Shown here in pieces: positions 33,986 through 45,760 of a stretch of DNA of 64,000 bases. The translations under genes were made by a program, and so were the position numbers. Under the pieces are notes generated by a model. It was given only the letters and a program-made list of their open reading frames with translations. It did not search any database and was not told the DNA's origin. The stretch comes from Margaritifera margaritifera (Eukaryota > Mollusca > Bivalvia > Unionida > Margaritiferidae). The stretch lies in assembly GCA_029931535.1 (NCBI GenBank), contig JAQPZY010000295.1:35817-99816 (forward strand), given 5' to 3'. Positions within the stretch are counted from its first letter, which is position 1, and each line of letters starts with the position of its first letter.

Positions 33986-35760
33986 TGCAGATGATGGTGA
34001 AAATCACATACCAGGGGGACCCAAGGTGATAGATGATCCACATGTGATCTCCAGTTTGCTAGAAGCAGGAACTGGAAACACTGCAAGTCTGCAGCCAAGT
34101 GCAGAGTCCCCTGGATAAAGAGGTAAAGGCTAGATGACAAGGTGTTGTCCAGAAGCATACTTGCCAACCCCTACAGAGGTACATGTATAAGCGTAACCTA
34201 AGTGGCCAAAAAGCGTTATCTGAGCATAAAAAGTGTAATCTATATATTAAATGCCATAATTACAATAAACTGTATGAAAAATGTACATTTAGTTTTGCTA
34301 CTAACCTGGATCTGCAGCTGGTTAAAGTTCTTGTCACAAATTGGCAAAATCCAGGTGAATTAGTATCAGAATACAAACCACAAAATGTATTGACAAATTA
34401 TATATACACAACACCCACTTTAACTAGTCCACATGTCTAACTTTCGCTGAGTGATCGTAAAGTCAACTCTAAACATTCTGCAACGATCATTACCATGTGC
34501 TCAACCTTAGTGCTGTATTACCCCTCTCATGTTAATCTTTGTAAATTTGTAAAGCACTATTGATTTGTCTTTTTTCTGATCCGACTTGTTTTAAAGTTTA
34601 AAAAGATCCATCTTCTCTAACATTTGTCAGTCATATGTAACATCCGAGATTCACATCGATAATGCCTGTTTCACTTAACATCTGCCGACATTTTTAAAGT
34701 ATAGACTGGTCCACTACCAAATTCTTTGTATTTAATATAATGCATCTGTTTGACAAATTTTCACTCATCTGTTTTCTTGAAATGGGTCACATACAGCTGC
34801 TATAAATAGAAAATAAGGAAAGTACACAGAGGTCTATGAAAAATGTACACTTGCGTTATTCTCATTCAGCGGTCTTCTTTTTTTTAGAACATTATCAGAT
34901 TTATATGATTTGTGGAATTAAAGAGAGAAGATAATAAAAATGACAAACACAGCTTTTTATTGCTTTATTATTTTTTTTTTTAATGTACCAGAAAAGCGTA
35001 ATCCATATACAGGCGAGTGTAAGACATAATTACGTGAAAAAAAGCGGAATGATTACACCAAAAGCATAATGGTTGGCAGGTATGCAGAAGAGCTATTATG
35101 AGGGACAGAATTTGGTCAATCCTGTCCAGTAGAACATGAACTCTCCATAGACTGGTGAGGAAATTCATCCCAACATATTAAAAGTCCTGAGAAGTGATGA
35201 GATCCAACTTCTCTAGGTTTGAATAAGACTGAGACAGGTCACCATGGACCAATAGAAGGACAGATCCTGCAGATGAGAATCTCTGAGGATGTTGTGCATC
35301 AACTAGTCATCAATATACTGGAGGATGGGATCCCTAATGACTGCAAGTGAGCTGCAGCTACGCCCATCATCCTGGTAAAAGCTCTGGGGGCAGAGGTGAG
35401 ACTGGATGGAAGAGCTTGAAATTGAAATACCTTCTGGTCGAGACAAAAGTGAAAGTATTTTCTGTGTGGATGGAAGATGGGGATATGAAGGTACTCATCC
35501 TGAAGATCGAAGGAGGCTGCCCAGTTGCTGGGTCTTATGGCATTCCTGACTGAGATGGAAATCTTCATTTTGAAGTGTTCTTCCCACAGAAAGGTCAATT
35601 ATGAACCAAAAGGTTCGACACCAGAAAGATCCAGGAATAGAAAGCTGGAGTTTGGTCATTTTCCAACCTCTTAACTGCACCCTTCTGCAGAAGGGTGTAT
35701 ACCTCTTCCCTCACATGAGGCAGTTTGGTCTGGTGAAAGAAGATGGGGGTTCGTTATAGA
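33986..35760 (-). pseudogene. DIRS reverse transcriptase (copy 4), split by a TIR element
   Basis: The RT N-terminal part is at 35,299-35,680: METTASVRN-like reading ISVRNAIRPSNWAASFDLQD, then PIFHPHRKYFHFCLDQKVFQ and SSLTSAPRAFTRMMGVAAAH. The catalytic motif reads QYIDD in the frame that follows (near 35,310) and then meets a stop, so the double Asp is still there but translation breaks. The RT thumb is cut at 34,155/35,085 by a 929-bp element. It continues at 33,889-34,150 (TLHLAADLQCFQFLLLANW) into RNase H. Confidence 0.75.
34156..35084. mobile_element. 929-bp hAT-like non-autonomous element
   Basis: The ends are CATACTTGCCAACC (34,156-34,169) and its inverted partner GGTTGGCAGGTATG (35,071-35,084), with one mismatch. 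CAGAAG flanks both sides (34,150-34,155 and 35,085-35,090), consistent with a partly decayed target duplication. Subterminal sequences AAAGCGTnATC occur on both sides. A CATACCTGCCAACC-type terminus is common among hAT elements, so hAT is the likely superfamily. No transposase is inside; it lies within RT of DIRS copy 4. Confidence 0.75.
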
Positions 35761-37362
35761 GGAGGATGTTCCCTTAAATGAAGCTGGTAGTGATCCTTAA
35801 ACATGGAATGGACCCACTCATCATCTGTGATGCCTGACCAAACCCCTGAAAAAAAGCTCTAGATGAGCACCTACTGGGATGCTGGGAAGAGGAAGACACT
35901 GCAGGAGGGTGCAACTCCCTAGAGCCAACTCCCTCCCTCCTTGGGGAAGGGGGGAGGAGTCCAAAGACTTTCTCCCTTGGCCTTTCTGACTGTCTTGTCT
36001 AGCAAACTACAGGCAAGAAGGGGCTTTGAATTGAGACTGCTTGTTGAGGATGCACATGCCTGAAGAACTTTGGAGAAGATCCCATTGGGTGGGCACTTTT
36101 CTTGGCCTGTTTTGAAGGACCCATAGCTGCTGCCAGGGACATGTGTTGTTGGTCCCTCAAATCCTGTGATGCCACAGAGGGAATCTAAAGAGCATCTTTA
36201 CCTCAAGAGGTGCTGACCTTAAAAGGTTTTTGCTGTGGTCCAGCAAGACCTTTGATTCTCCAAGGAAAGGTGAAGAAGCTCTGCAGAAAGCACCATCAAC
36301 ATGGAGTGTGCGTTATGCGACATTTTTGCTACAGCCTCCAGCAAATGCTGAAGCACTGCTGAAGACAATGATTCCTTCTTCAAGAGACTGAAGGAGGCTG
36401 CCAAAAAGAGATCAGCATGCAAAGCAATCGTCACAAGAATATGGGCTTTAAGCTCCAAGGCTTCCAAGGTTTTAAGTGGGAGGCATGCCCAGGCTCAAGC
36501 CGATATCCCCACCTGTTATGCCACAGAGTCGGAGGGGGGGGGGGAGAGCTTAAGGATCCAAGCCAGCAACTAGACTCGATAGATGGAGGCAGAAACCATC
36601 GACCACACTATAGAAGAGGGGAGCGACCACCCATTCTGCTACCTGACAAGCTCTTGTTCCCGGGGAAACTTCTGTGCAAGCTCTCAAACCATCACAGAGT
36701 GCAAAAGCAACAGAAAACATGGATGAGATGCTGCCCCCGAGAGCTTTACCAGACTGGATATAATCTTACTGTCCTCAGTGTTAGAAGGGTTAGGACACAT
36801 ATCTGGGGGAAGGAGGCGGTAAACTTCATTCACCACCTTGTCACAAGTCCAAACTTCCTTCTCCTTCAACACCTGGCCCAACATGTGGGAAGGAGCTGGG
36901 GACCCCAATGGAGGGGAAGGGACTTTCACCACCAGTTCCTCTGGGAAATCATTTGAGTCCACCATGATGGAAATAACATCACTGTCCGCAGACCTCTCCA
37001 GAGTTATAACAGAACTGTCCCTCCTAGTATCTCTCTCCAGCAAGGGAGACCATCAAAATGGGGCTGCCCTCATACTGAAGCCACTCATTGGGGGGTGGGG
37101 TGATTGGACTAACTCTACTAGTGGACCTCCTTGATTGTCTAAGAGGTGAGTGGCAGAACCTTCCTTTTTGTTGGCCAAGGCCAGAGGGGATAGACCAGGT
37201 CCACGGCCTGTCACATCTGGTCTACCTTGAAACCATGGGAGGGACATCCACTGCACCATGTGGGGGAAGGAAGACTCATTTTCTGGAAAGGGGGTCCCTA
37301 CATCTCATTGCGATTAAAAGCGAACTTTGGGGATGGGGATGCTGATCTGATCCCCCTTCTAT

Positions 37363-38498
37363 TAGGGGTGAAATGATACACCTGTACCGCATATCGATAC
37401 GATTCACGATACACCGCCTACGATACGATGCATTATCGATACACATTTTTCAACTTGGTCGTCTTTTCATCTTTAGAAGGTCCGTCAGTGGTAGGGTGGT
37501 GCCACTGTATGTGTGTTGACATATTGGTTATATTTCCTGTATGCAGATTACAGCCACACACAAACGTAGCATCTGTGCATATGCCATTCTCATCCATGAC
37601 AATATAACAAAAATACTTCCGAACAGACTACATGTTAGTTGTCAGTGTTTTTAATTCAACCTTTTAGGCTATTTCAGGCTGCTCCACTTGATTGGATGCA
37701 TGACTCATCTTCGCCCCCACGCCCTTCATTTTGCACTGAATGAAAGCTTAAAAAACATATTATTACCAGTTGCATGTCTTCACTTAAACTTTAAGACATT
37801 ATGGTGTTATCTTCAAAACAGAATAGTGCAGTTTCCTCATGCAAGGAAAATCTCATCTAGAACAAGTCCTTGTGTGGTAGCGGAGATGACTAACAACCAA
37901 ATCCATTACAATTTACTACTCAAGATGCAAAACAACTGCCGCGGTCACAGACATTCCCCTTCTATAAAAACTTTATATATGTACACAAGGTGACAGATTC
38001 ATGCGGTTTGAAATCTGCCACCTATTCAATATGAAGAAACAGAAAAACTTCGCGTAAAAGTGGTTATTAAATAATGAATAAAGTACTTTATGATACATGG
38101 GGAACAAATCAAGAATCTCTCCTTTATGCCCAACATGCGAAGGGGATTAAATAATTAGCATTGAATCGGCGCGGGGGGGGGGGGGGGGGGGGGGGGCAGA
38201 TTTTGAACCACTTCACTTTGTGTTCATTTGTAGAAGGCAAGTGGGTGTTGTCAATAGTTTTGTTTTTTTGCTGACAAAAATGAGTGCCTGTGTCAGAGAC
38301 GGCTGTCTCAGATGAATTCTCAATTTAAAGAAAAAAAAAATCAAACGACTAATAATTATTCATGACTGCTGAAAATTAAAATTACTTGTATACTGTAAAT
38401 ATTATTTTGTATCGATTCTTAACCTCTTGTATCGATATGAGTATTGATATGGCAAAAGTATTGATGCATCATTATAACGATGAATCATTTCACCCCTA
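37363..38498. mobile_element. 1,136-bp TIR element with ATCGATAC subterminal repeats
   Basis: The ends are TAGGGGTGAAATGAT (37,363) and the inverse ATCATTTCACCCCTA (38,484-38,498), a perfect 15-bp terminal inverted repeat. Flanks CCTTCTAT and CTTCCTAG are similar, which would fit an 8-bp hAT target duplication after decay. ATCGATAC/GTATCGAT words cluster at both ends (37,390-37,443 and 38,409-38,455). No transposase is recognised. It contains a 24-base poly-G. Confidence 0.75.
38173..38196. repeat. Poly-G tract (24 G)
   Basis: Uninterrupted G run inside the 37.4-kb TIR element; it could form G-quadruplexes and is a likely sequencing weak point. Confidence 0.9.
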
Positions 38499-39556
38499 CT
38501 TCCTAGTTGGGTGAGTACAACCTGACTCTCCCCATCAGGATTAACAGTAACATAGAAACAGGGCATATCGATCCAATCCCTGTCCCCAGACCAATAATCA
38601 AACCTATGTGACCAGTGTCAGGTGTTCAAAGCCTGGTGACTGGTGACCAGTCACAAGAAAAAGACCAGTGCAGTGATGAAGATCTGATGAACAAGCCCAC
38701 ATCAGATTTATCCAAACGAGACTGCTACTCTTCCCTCTCAGGAGGTATGATTAGTTCATATCATTCACTGGGACACCAACCTTGAGTGAGCATTGCTCAT
38801 CCCTAAGGTGGAGGTGTAACTCGCTTTCAGGTGCTTCACCTCCCTTATGAGAGGCAGAGGATCGATTCCTCAATGGCACTGACAGCATCGTAACAAGTAT
38901 CTGGGATCCTTGGCCCTTAGGCGAGCTCTGAGCCATGGAGGTTGCATAACATTCTTGCCCCTCAGTAGTCTACCCCAACATGGGAAGAGATCTAGACCCC
39001 TCCTGGGAATTGGGGGGGGGGGGGGCATTCGTTGAAGATAAGAAGGAAGAGGGGCCCTTGTTCCTCCCCCTGTATATGTAATGACTTTCAGCTAAGTCCC
39101 ACACCTGGTCAGACCAAAGAAAACAAACTGAACAACCATCTGTGTCCACACCCTGTACATACTAAGAAGGTGGGGTGAGAGTCCCATGGGACCTTGTTGT
39201 GCCCACATTTGCCCACACCTTGCAACATTATAAACTCTGAAAGCACAAATTTTATGCAAAACAAAAAATCCAGAACTAAAAAAGGGTAGGCACTACTTAC
39301 CCTAGCACTGGAACAATGAAGGCAGATACAATTTAATGAAGCACCTCTTGCTAAGGAAGGCACAAACAACAAGAACACTAAGAACACTCAAATAAAGCAA
39401 GAACTGAGGGAAAAAACACTCAATTGACAGGTAGGTGAAATGCCAAAAAGACATTAATAATTGAAAAAAAAAGGGCAAATTTAGATGAGCGACGGGGAAC
39501 TATAAGCACCAGAAAATGAAAGCAATGTAATAGTAGAAGGGTATGTATTATTGCTG

Positions 39557-40240
39557 TTAAATGTTATGATTGGGGTGTCTGTGCCGTTAAAAGAACAGGT
39601 AACATTGGCAGTTTAAAAGTAAGGTCTTCCACGAGAGCGAAACAAGTGAAGCCAAGTCTTTTAAATACTTTAGCACAATGTCTATATCCCATGTCACTGC
39701 ATATCTGGTAAGTGCTAGTCATAGAAGGAAGACTCCATGCATAAATCTTTTCACCAAAGGATGTGTTCCTAAATTCATATTTCCAACAAGATGGGTCAGT
39801 GCTGATATCGCAGATCATGTGGTGTTAAGTGAACTCAATCTTAGGCCCGAATGAAAAAATGAAGCCATATATTCCAGAACTAGATTTATACCTGATGAAA
39901 TGGGATTACTGATCTGTCGACTGCAAAAAGCAACCACATTTTGTTACAAGTCCAATACTGCTTTTATTGTAGAATTACACAACTGCAAGATAATTTCTGC
40001 AGACTGGTGGGATATGCCGTTTCTTAAGGAATTCCTGGATAATCTGCAAGCAGTCAGACTGAACTTCTGAGATAGTTTGTGTACTATTTGATGGATCCTT
40101 AGGAAGGGATGGGAGGTACAAATTGTTTGGTAGAATCCTGGGGCAGTTGACAAGGACAAGACAACACAGAGTCGCAATATTTGCGAGAACCAATTCTGAG
40201 TGGTCTAAACTGGTGCTACAACTATCACTTCTGACTACAG
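39557..40240 (-). pseudogene. Ngaro-like tyrosine recombinase, N-terminal half
   Basis: The minus strand shows, in changing frames, the pol-to-recombinase linker (VIVVAPV, TTQNWFS at about 40,220), CPRILPNNLYLP, then the recombinase start CLQIIQEFLKKRHIPP. After it comes a core-binding segment (WLLFA near 39,925) and PLVKRFMHGVF-like sequence near 39,750. The last block LPMLPVLLTAQTPQS stands where the first catalytic Arg is expected (family usually TAQR), so it reads Thr. Homology stops at 39,557 because of the DIRS insertion. Confidence 0.7.
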
Positions 40241-40402
40241 CGTTTCCCTTTACATACATCTGTGCATCAGAGATGCATGTATAAAAAATCTGATGCACAC
40301 ATTTTCTTGCCATGCATATTTTTAATGCAAAGGATTCACACATGTAATTCTGCTATCAGGATTTGTTCAATCTCCAACGCAAAGGGCATGAGATGGCATC
40401 AT

Positions 40403-40530
40403 GTCTGCTTCGAGTGCAGACTTTGTTATGATGGAGTAACTTCCCCTAATCTAGCGAGCTCTTACTAGTCTGCTTAGAGTGTAGGCTTTGTTATGACAGA
40501 GTAGCTTCCCCTAATCTCGCCAGCTCTTAC
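40403..40530. repeat. 65-bp tandem duplication
   Basis: Two adjacent copies starting GTCTGCTTCGAGTGCAGACT and GTCTGCTTAGAGTGTAGGCT, both with CTTCCCCTAATCT and AGCTCTTAC. It lies just upstream of the hAT transposase start at 40,555. Confidence 0.85.
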
Positions 40531-40554
40531 ACGATTTCCTTCAGGCTCGGCAAC

Positions 40555-43516
40555 ATGTCGTCCACACAAACAAACCTCGATGCATTTCTGACTAGGAAAA
40601 GACCTCCACATGAAACAACACATACTCAGAATCACCAGCTAAGACAGCAAAAGAAGCAGAACACAGCAAAGTAACTGTGGCGCGTAGCTTGAAAGAAAAA
40701 CAGAAGAAAGAATTCCCTCGGCTGGAATACAGAACATCTGTTGGGATAACCTGCTTGATTTGTGTTCTAGCAAGTGTGAAGACCACAAAAGTGAAGAATA
40801 CTTTCGTGACTGGGTCTAAGAATTTTCAAAACTCTGTCCTTGTTTGCCATGAGGTATCTGGAGAACACATTATTGCACACGGCATTCTTTCACAACAAAG
40901 AAATCTGGAAGCTTGCAGAGAAATGCCAGGAGCAGGTAGACACTAGACTCATGGTGCTAATGAGGACAGTGGTGTACATGTGCTGAGAAAACATTCCTGA
41001 CCGATAGTTTCCTGGCTTAATCGAACTTCAGGTAAAATCTCTCTGTCTCTGTCTCTCTCCCTATCTCTGTTTACTTGTATGTGTCTGTGTTTATGTGTAT
41101 GTGTGTGTTCCAACTCTTATTAATCAAGACCAAAGTAAATCACAAAATGAAACAGTCATCAAACAGTCCACTCCTTCGGTTCCAGAATCAGTTTTTCTTC
41201 ATTTAGCATTATCAGTTGAAAAACAATATCATTCTAATTGAAGAGAACAACATTGATTCTACAACACATAGTCAACTTATACTCTGCCACAGGATAAAAT
41301 GCAAGTTAAATTTGGTTTTTTGTTTGTTTTAGAGGAACAATGGTTGCTCAGCCCTGCAGAATGAGACCCTGACATACAAGAAGTATGGAATCATGTCTGA
41401 GATGCAGGCAGCACCTCTTCAGTTTGCAAGGAGAGGGTTCAATAAAGAGTTCATGCATCACCATACCAGGGCATTCTTCTGGATGAGTCTTTGGTTATTG
41501 CAGTGCAAAACAAATTGGTTATATTTTGTCAGACTGTTCATGGTGTGGAGGCAAACACTGAATATTAAGCTAATATGAATGTGCAAGATGGGAAAGCTGA
41601 AATAATCACAAATGTCTTGATGGACGTTCTTCATGATTATGACACTGACATTAAGAAGGTGATTGGTTTGGGAACTGATGGGGCAAATATCATGGTGGGT
41701 TCAAAATCTGGAGTGGGTGTGCAGCTGAAAGAGAAGAATAAAAGAATGGTGAGTGTCTGGTGTACTGCTCATAGACTAGCTTTGGTAGCATACTGGGCTG
41801 CAGCAAGCACAGCATACATGAAAAAGTACCAGTCTGTTTTGTTCTCAATCTACAACTTCTTTTCATATTCAGTTCGTAGATATCAAAGGATAAGAGACAT
41901 GTGCCAGATCATGGGAAAGAAAGCAAAAAGGTTATAAAAAAAACCTACTCAGGTGAGATGGCTGTCTCACCATGATGCTGTGCAAGCCATTGAGAGCTGT
42001 TGGGGTGTTTAGTTCTTGTACTTGAACAAGAAGCAGCTCAGAACTACTCTGCAAATGCTACATAAACATTAGGCATCCTAGTTGAGGTGCAGAAATACAA
42101 GTTTCTAGCAACAACAATGTTGTTGCTTGATGTCCTGCAAGACATAACCAGATACATTAAAGTATTTGAAAAGGAGGTCACTGACATTGATCAGGTTGAG
42201 CATATGCTTCATGCTACTCTGGAAGCACTCAAAGATCATGTCAGTAATGCTGATGGGTACACACCAAATGTGACTGAGCTAAATGATCAACTTGACATGT
42301 CAGGAAAATACCAAGGTGTACAACCAGTGCTCAAAGAATTTTTTTTTTCAGACACAGGCCATGGGCTGCTGACTTTACAAAAATCACAAGCCCTGACTAA
42401 AATTCCACAACTCCAGACTCAAATTCCATGTGCCCAAAAGGGCTCTATCTATTTACTATTATTTGTCACACAACATTGCAACTGCTGTACTTTAAATATG
42501 AAAAGAAACAAACAAAGTCATGTTAAATTGATTTGTGTGTTTATTTAGATCTCAAAATATTTCATGTAAAGCAATGTTTTCCTCCAGGTCCTGATGCCAA
42601 CAATTGTCCAATTGCTCAATCAAGGTGTCCATGTCCTCCTTACTCTTTGGATCTTTACACTTTTGATGTTGTTCATAGGTGCTGCTTAATATGTTTAACT
42701 AGTGTTGCATTACTTGCTCAAGTGTTTCTGCTGAAATCATTTTTTGGTCAGTCTGTGGTAGACGGCCTTAAAAACAGTATTTTTTCTTACCACCGGTAGA
42801 ATCACATGTATGTTAAAGCCAAGTGAGCACTAATGATAGGTAACCCAGGCAATCTGTTCCCCATTCAAAGGTCACATGCTTTGCTTTGTATACAAAGTTT
42901 TCAGCTTTGATAGAAGTATGGTAAGTAGATGATCTTCATAAAGGTAAGTGGCATACATGGGGATAAATACTAATAATTTACTAGTCTTTCAACAACTTGA
43001 AAATAAAATTCTGCATTTCGTCAGCGCGAAAGTTTACTCAGACAATTCGTTTATGTTTTTTTCAACAAGTCCGATGGGCACTTCACTTAGAATACAGGAG
43101 GGCCAATCTAAAATTAGAGGGGCCCTGGACGTTGGGCTATCAGTTTTTTTTTAACACTGGTACAACCCAAGGAATATCATCAGGGTATCAAATAGTTTAC
43201 AATGAACAGTTTGGAACCCAGGACATCTTTCCCCTGCTTCAAATGCTACCTTTCAAGACAAAATGAAAAGGAGCTAGCTGAAATTAGCCAACCACTTCTT
43301 CAAGAGGGAGGGGATATTTTCCCCAACTTTCCCCAGCTTGCTGCCATTAGTCTGGTCATCCCACTCAACTCTGTGCCTTCTGAAAGAGGGTTCTCTGTCC
43401 AAAATGCCATACAGTCACTCAAAAGAAACAATATTTCATTGAAGTCTGTTCATCAGAAAATGCTTGTTGGATATGAAGCCAAATATTCAGACTTTAACAA
43501 GGAAGAGTTTGCCTAA
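40555..43516 (+). pseudogene. hAT transposase (ZNF862-like group), degraded
   Basis: The start is ATG at 40,555 (MSSTQTNLDAFLTRKR). An N-terminal region follows with a TTF-type-like part around 40,677-40,900. The catalytic core at 41,575-41,937 has GLGTDGANIMVG (the second conserved Asp) and VSVWCTAHRLALVAYWAA (the CxxH box). More helical sequence runs to about 42,340. The C-terminal hAT dimerisation domain is at 43,310-43,516: SLVIPLNSVPSERGFSVQNA, then RNNISLKSVHQKM. Stops and frameshifts occur at about 40,950-41,390 and 41,937-42,086, and an unrelated insert occupies roughly 42,350-43,190. A cut-and-paste enzyme in life; not functional here. Confidence 0.8.
42560..42810 (-). mobile_element. 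hAT-family fragment, copy H3 (inside another hAT)
   Basis: The reverse complement has GACTGACCAAAAAATGATTT and TTTCAGCAGAAACAC, matching the start region of the hAT derivatives at 51.9 kb and 15.05 kb. Further on it gives DTLIEQLDNCWHQDLEENIA-like coding sequence. The outer end ACATGTGATTCTACCGGTGG also matches 51,503-51,520. So a piece of the H1/H2 family sits inverted inside the larger hAT. Confidence 0.6.
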
Positions 43517-44005
43517 AAGCATGCATCACATTTCAAGAAATGTGCTCTAGGAAGATGTAAAATAAAACAATGTTTAAAGTGCAAATTTCCTTTCAGAAGC
43601 ATTAAAATAACTGTGTTATTTGGATTACAAAGGGAGTTATTGTGGTTTTTGTAATGACCTGTATGTAATTTGTTGGTTTGTAACAAAAAAATGAACCATT
43701 AAACTCCATGACTTTGGATAAATGTACTCTAGGAAAAAGTAAAATAAAACTGATAAAAGGGCAAACTTCATGACACAGACAGTAAACTGTCATTGGTTAT
43801 AAAGGTTTATTTTGGTTTTTGTAATTGCTTATAATATTATATGTAATGTGTTGGTTTGTAATTGTGCTGCAAAAACAAGAAAGAGACTGTTAAAAGTGCA
43901 ACTAAAAGGAAAATGAACTCTATGACTGAACAATGCATTTGTTTGATTTTTGTGCTTGTTTGAATTTCCAGAGAGAGTGAGAGCGAGTGAGAGAGCATGT
44001 AATGA

Positions 44006-44211
44006 AAGTTGTAATTTCCTAGAGTTGTAATTTCCTAGAGTTGTAATTTCCTAGGGTTGTAATTTCCTAGAGTTGTAATTTCCTAGTAATTTCCTAGAGT
44101 TGTAATTTCCTTGAGTTGTAATTTCCTAGAGTTGTAATTTCCTAGGGTTGTAATTTCCCAGAGTTGTAATTTCCTAGGGTTGTAATTTCCTAGAGTTGTA
44201 ATTTCCTAGGG
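44006..44211. repeat. 16-bp minisatellite, about 13 copies
   Basis: Unit GAGTTGTAATTTCCTA, with G/A variation at the second base and one short unit (GTAATTTCCTA). It lies near the right end of the hAT element. Confidence 0.95.
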
Positions 44212-44310
44212 TAAGATGAAAATTTGTCAGTACATTCTTGAAGCCCAAATTTTTCATTTGACCCCCAGTTCCAACGCCAAGGTTTTTTTTTTACTCAGAA
44301 TCTTACACCC

Positions 44311-45760
44311 CTAGGCTAAACACTTTCTTTAACTGTCCCCAACAAACTGGGAGGTGGAAAAACATAATATATCAGAAAAAAATGGATCAACAGCAGATGC
44401 ATCTGGGTCAGGAAGTCATGATAAATCTGGTTTGAGTTTAAGGTCAAGTCTAGAAGCAAACAAATGTGTGACCTGCCAACCTCTTCAATTGTCTGATTGA
44501 AAACATCCTGATTTAGCATCCATTCAGTATCAAAGTTTTGTCATCTATACTCACTATTGGTTACATTTTTTTTAAACCTGGTAAGTATGCTGCTGAAAGG
44601 CAGATATGTCTAGATTTACACCACAGTATAATATCTCTCATAATATTGCTCCATTGTTCTTTAGTGCCACCCAATTTATTTATGTATGAATAAGCTGTAG
44701 TGTTGTCAACATATACCCTGATGTGCATATTTTCTGTATCAGCACAAGATGATTTTAAAGTCAGAAACACTGCTAAATGATCCAAGTAATTAATATGTAA
44801 CAAACTTTCCTCTGCAGTCCAATGTCCTCCAGTTATATGCTGTCCATATACACCACACCACCCTGTTTTGAAGCATCAGATTTCAATGTGATAGAAGGTT
44901 TGAGAATCAATGCTGGTCTATAACTAGTAAATATTTTCCACCCACCACTCTATATCGTTCCTGCATTGACTTGTCTGGCTGATAAAAAATCATAATAACC
45001 GTAATGTTGCATTAAACCATGATTCTTGAGTATTTCTAAGTGTTTGTGATACAGTGGAGCATAACTTACGCTGGGTTCACTAGCCACAAATTTAACAATC
45101 AATTCTGCCAGTCTTCTGATAGTAATGAACTGTGATTGTTTAAAACAACCTTGGCATAGAGACCATATATTGTCAGCCTTTTCTGGGGTCAAAGAAACTT
45201 GCATTTTCTGGGTGTTTAACATGAAGCACAAATAATGAATAATCTGAGTTGGAAATAACATGGATTTATTTGTATGAACTGTGAAGCCAAGTTTTGTTTG
45301 CACTGTTTGTTTGATCATATTACTAGCACACTCTTGGAAGGTATCCCCTTGGAGAAGTGAATTAAATGATAAATTTTCTTAGTGACTAGAATGTCCATTT
45401 CATAAATTTTGTAAAGATCCTTGGGTTGCTATATAATCCATTCACTAGGCAAGTGAACTGATGCAATTTTCCATTCTAAAAGAATCAAAGATACTTATGA
45501 TGGGACTTTTTTACAGGGGTAACTAAAGTATGCATCTTTCAAATCCATCGATGCAAAGTAACACCCTGATCTCACGAGATTAATTGCTGACTTTAAAGTA
45601 TCTATTTTGAAATTAGGACTGTCCATAAATCTATTACAACTTTTGAGATTCATAATCACCCTCAATAAACCATCCTTCTTTTGAAAGGAAAATATGTTAG
45701 AAATATATTCATTGTGACAATGTGTGGTTTCCCCAACAATTTTCTTTCTCGACATAGTTT
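44311..45760 (-). pseudogene. Ngaro-like RT and RNase H
   Basis: RT start at 45,495-45,755: ISNIFSFQKKDGLLRVIMNL and SGCYFASMDLKDAYFSYP, which holds the first catalytic Asp. The region where the YIDD motif should be (about 45,340-45,370) shows no Asp pair in frame, so the active site is lost. The RT thumb at 44,950-45,318 reads LCFMLNTQKMQVSLTPEKAD and SEPSVSYAPLYHKHLE. RNase H at 44,561-44,803 has LDHLAVFLTLKSS, RVYVDNTTAYSYINKLGG and LSAAYLPG. Its linker continues to 44,316 with LLLDLTLNSNQIYHDFL and YYVFPPPSLLG. Style matches Ngaro/PAT-type elements rather than the DIRS copies. Confidence 0.8.

Larger units (their letters stand above)
35761..39240 (-). pseudogene. DIRS Gag-like ORF (copy 4), split by a TIR element
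   Basis: The N-terminal block at 39,109-39,240 reads CGHNKVPWDSHPTF and CTGCGHRW, with Cys/His spacing like the N terminus of copy 3 gag. The middle block (38,530-38,900) holds the GTGACCAGTC repeats. The C-terminal blocks at 36,684-37,043 and 36,219-36,467 contain DVISIMVDSNDFPEELVVKV and LEAVAKMSHNAHSMLMVLSA. The interruption is at 37,363-38,498. The end overlaps the pol start at about 35,900-36,150. Confidence 0.65.
31662..39556 (-). mobile_element. DIRS-like retrotransposon, copy 4 (most complete)
   Basis: Boundaries are set by the interrupted Ngaro recombinase: host sequence reads CTAACAAAATGT before and AAATGTTATGATTGGGG after, sharing AAATGT. The inside, on the minus strand, holds a 5' terminal repeat (39,556-39,310), gag (39,240-35,761), RT (35,760-33,986), RNase H (33,985-33,389), tyrosine recombinase (33,197-32,090) and a 3' terminal repeat (31,953-31,683). 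Without its two nested insertions (929 and 1,136 bp) it is about 5.8 kb, typical for DIRS. All pol domains have at least one defect. Confidence 0.9.
40241..44310 (+). mobile_element. hAT transposon, degenerate, inserted in the Ngaro element
   Basis: Sequence between the RNase H linker and recombinase of the Ngaro element. It contains a decayed hAT transposase on the opposite strand. The host flanks are CTACAGCG on the left (about 40,236-40,243) and CTAAACAC on the right (about 44,316-44,323), 5 of 8 identical, which may be an old 8-bp target duplication. The right end near 44,300 reads CTTACACCCCTAG, a hAT-style terminus. A matching left terminus is not convincing, so the exact borders are approximate. 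Confidence 0.65.

Noticed and set aside
44006..44211. Regular 16-bp repeats considered as a CRISPR-like array
   Set aside because: Units are contiguous with no unique spacers, and the DNA is eukaryotic; it is a minisatellite.
43997..44310. Terminal inverted repeat pair for the large hAT
   Set aside because: The right end CTTACACCCCTAG looks like a hAT terminus, but no convincing inverted partner was found near 40,240, so exact ends are not claimed.
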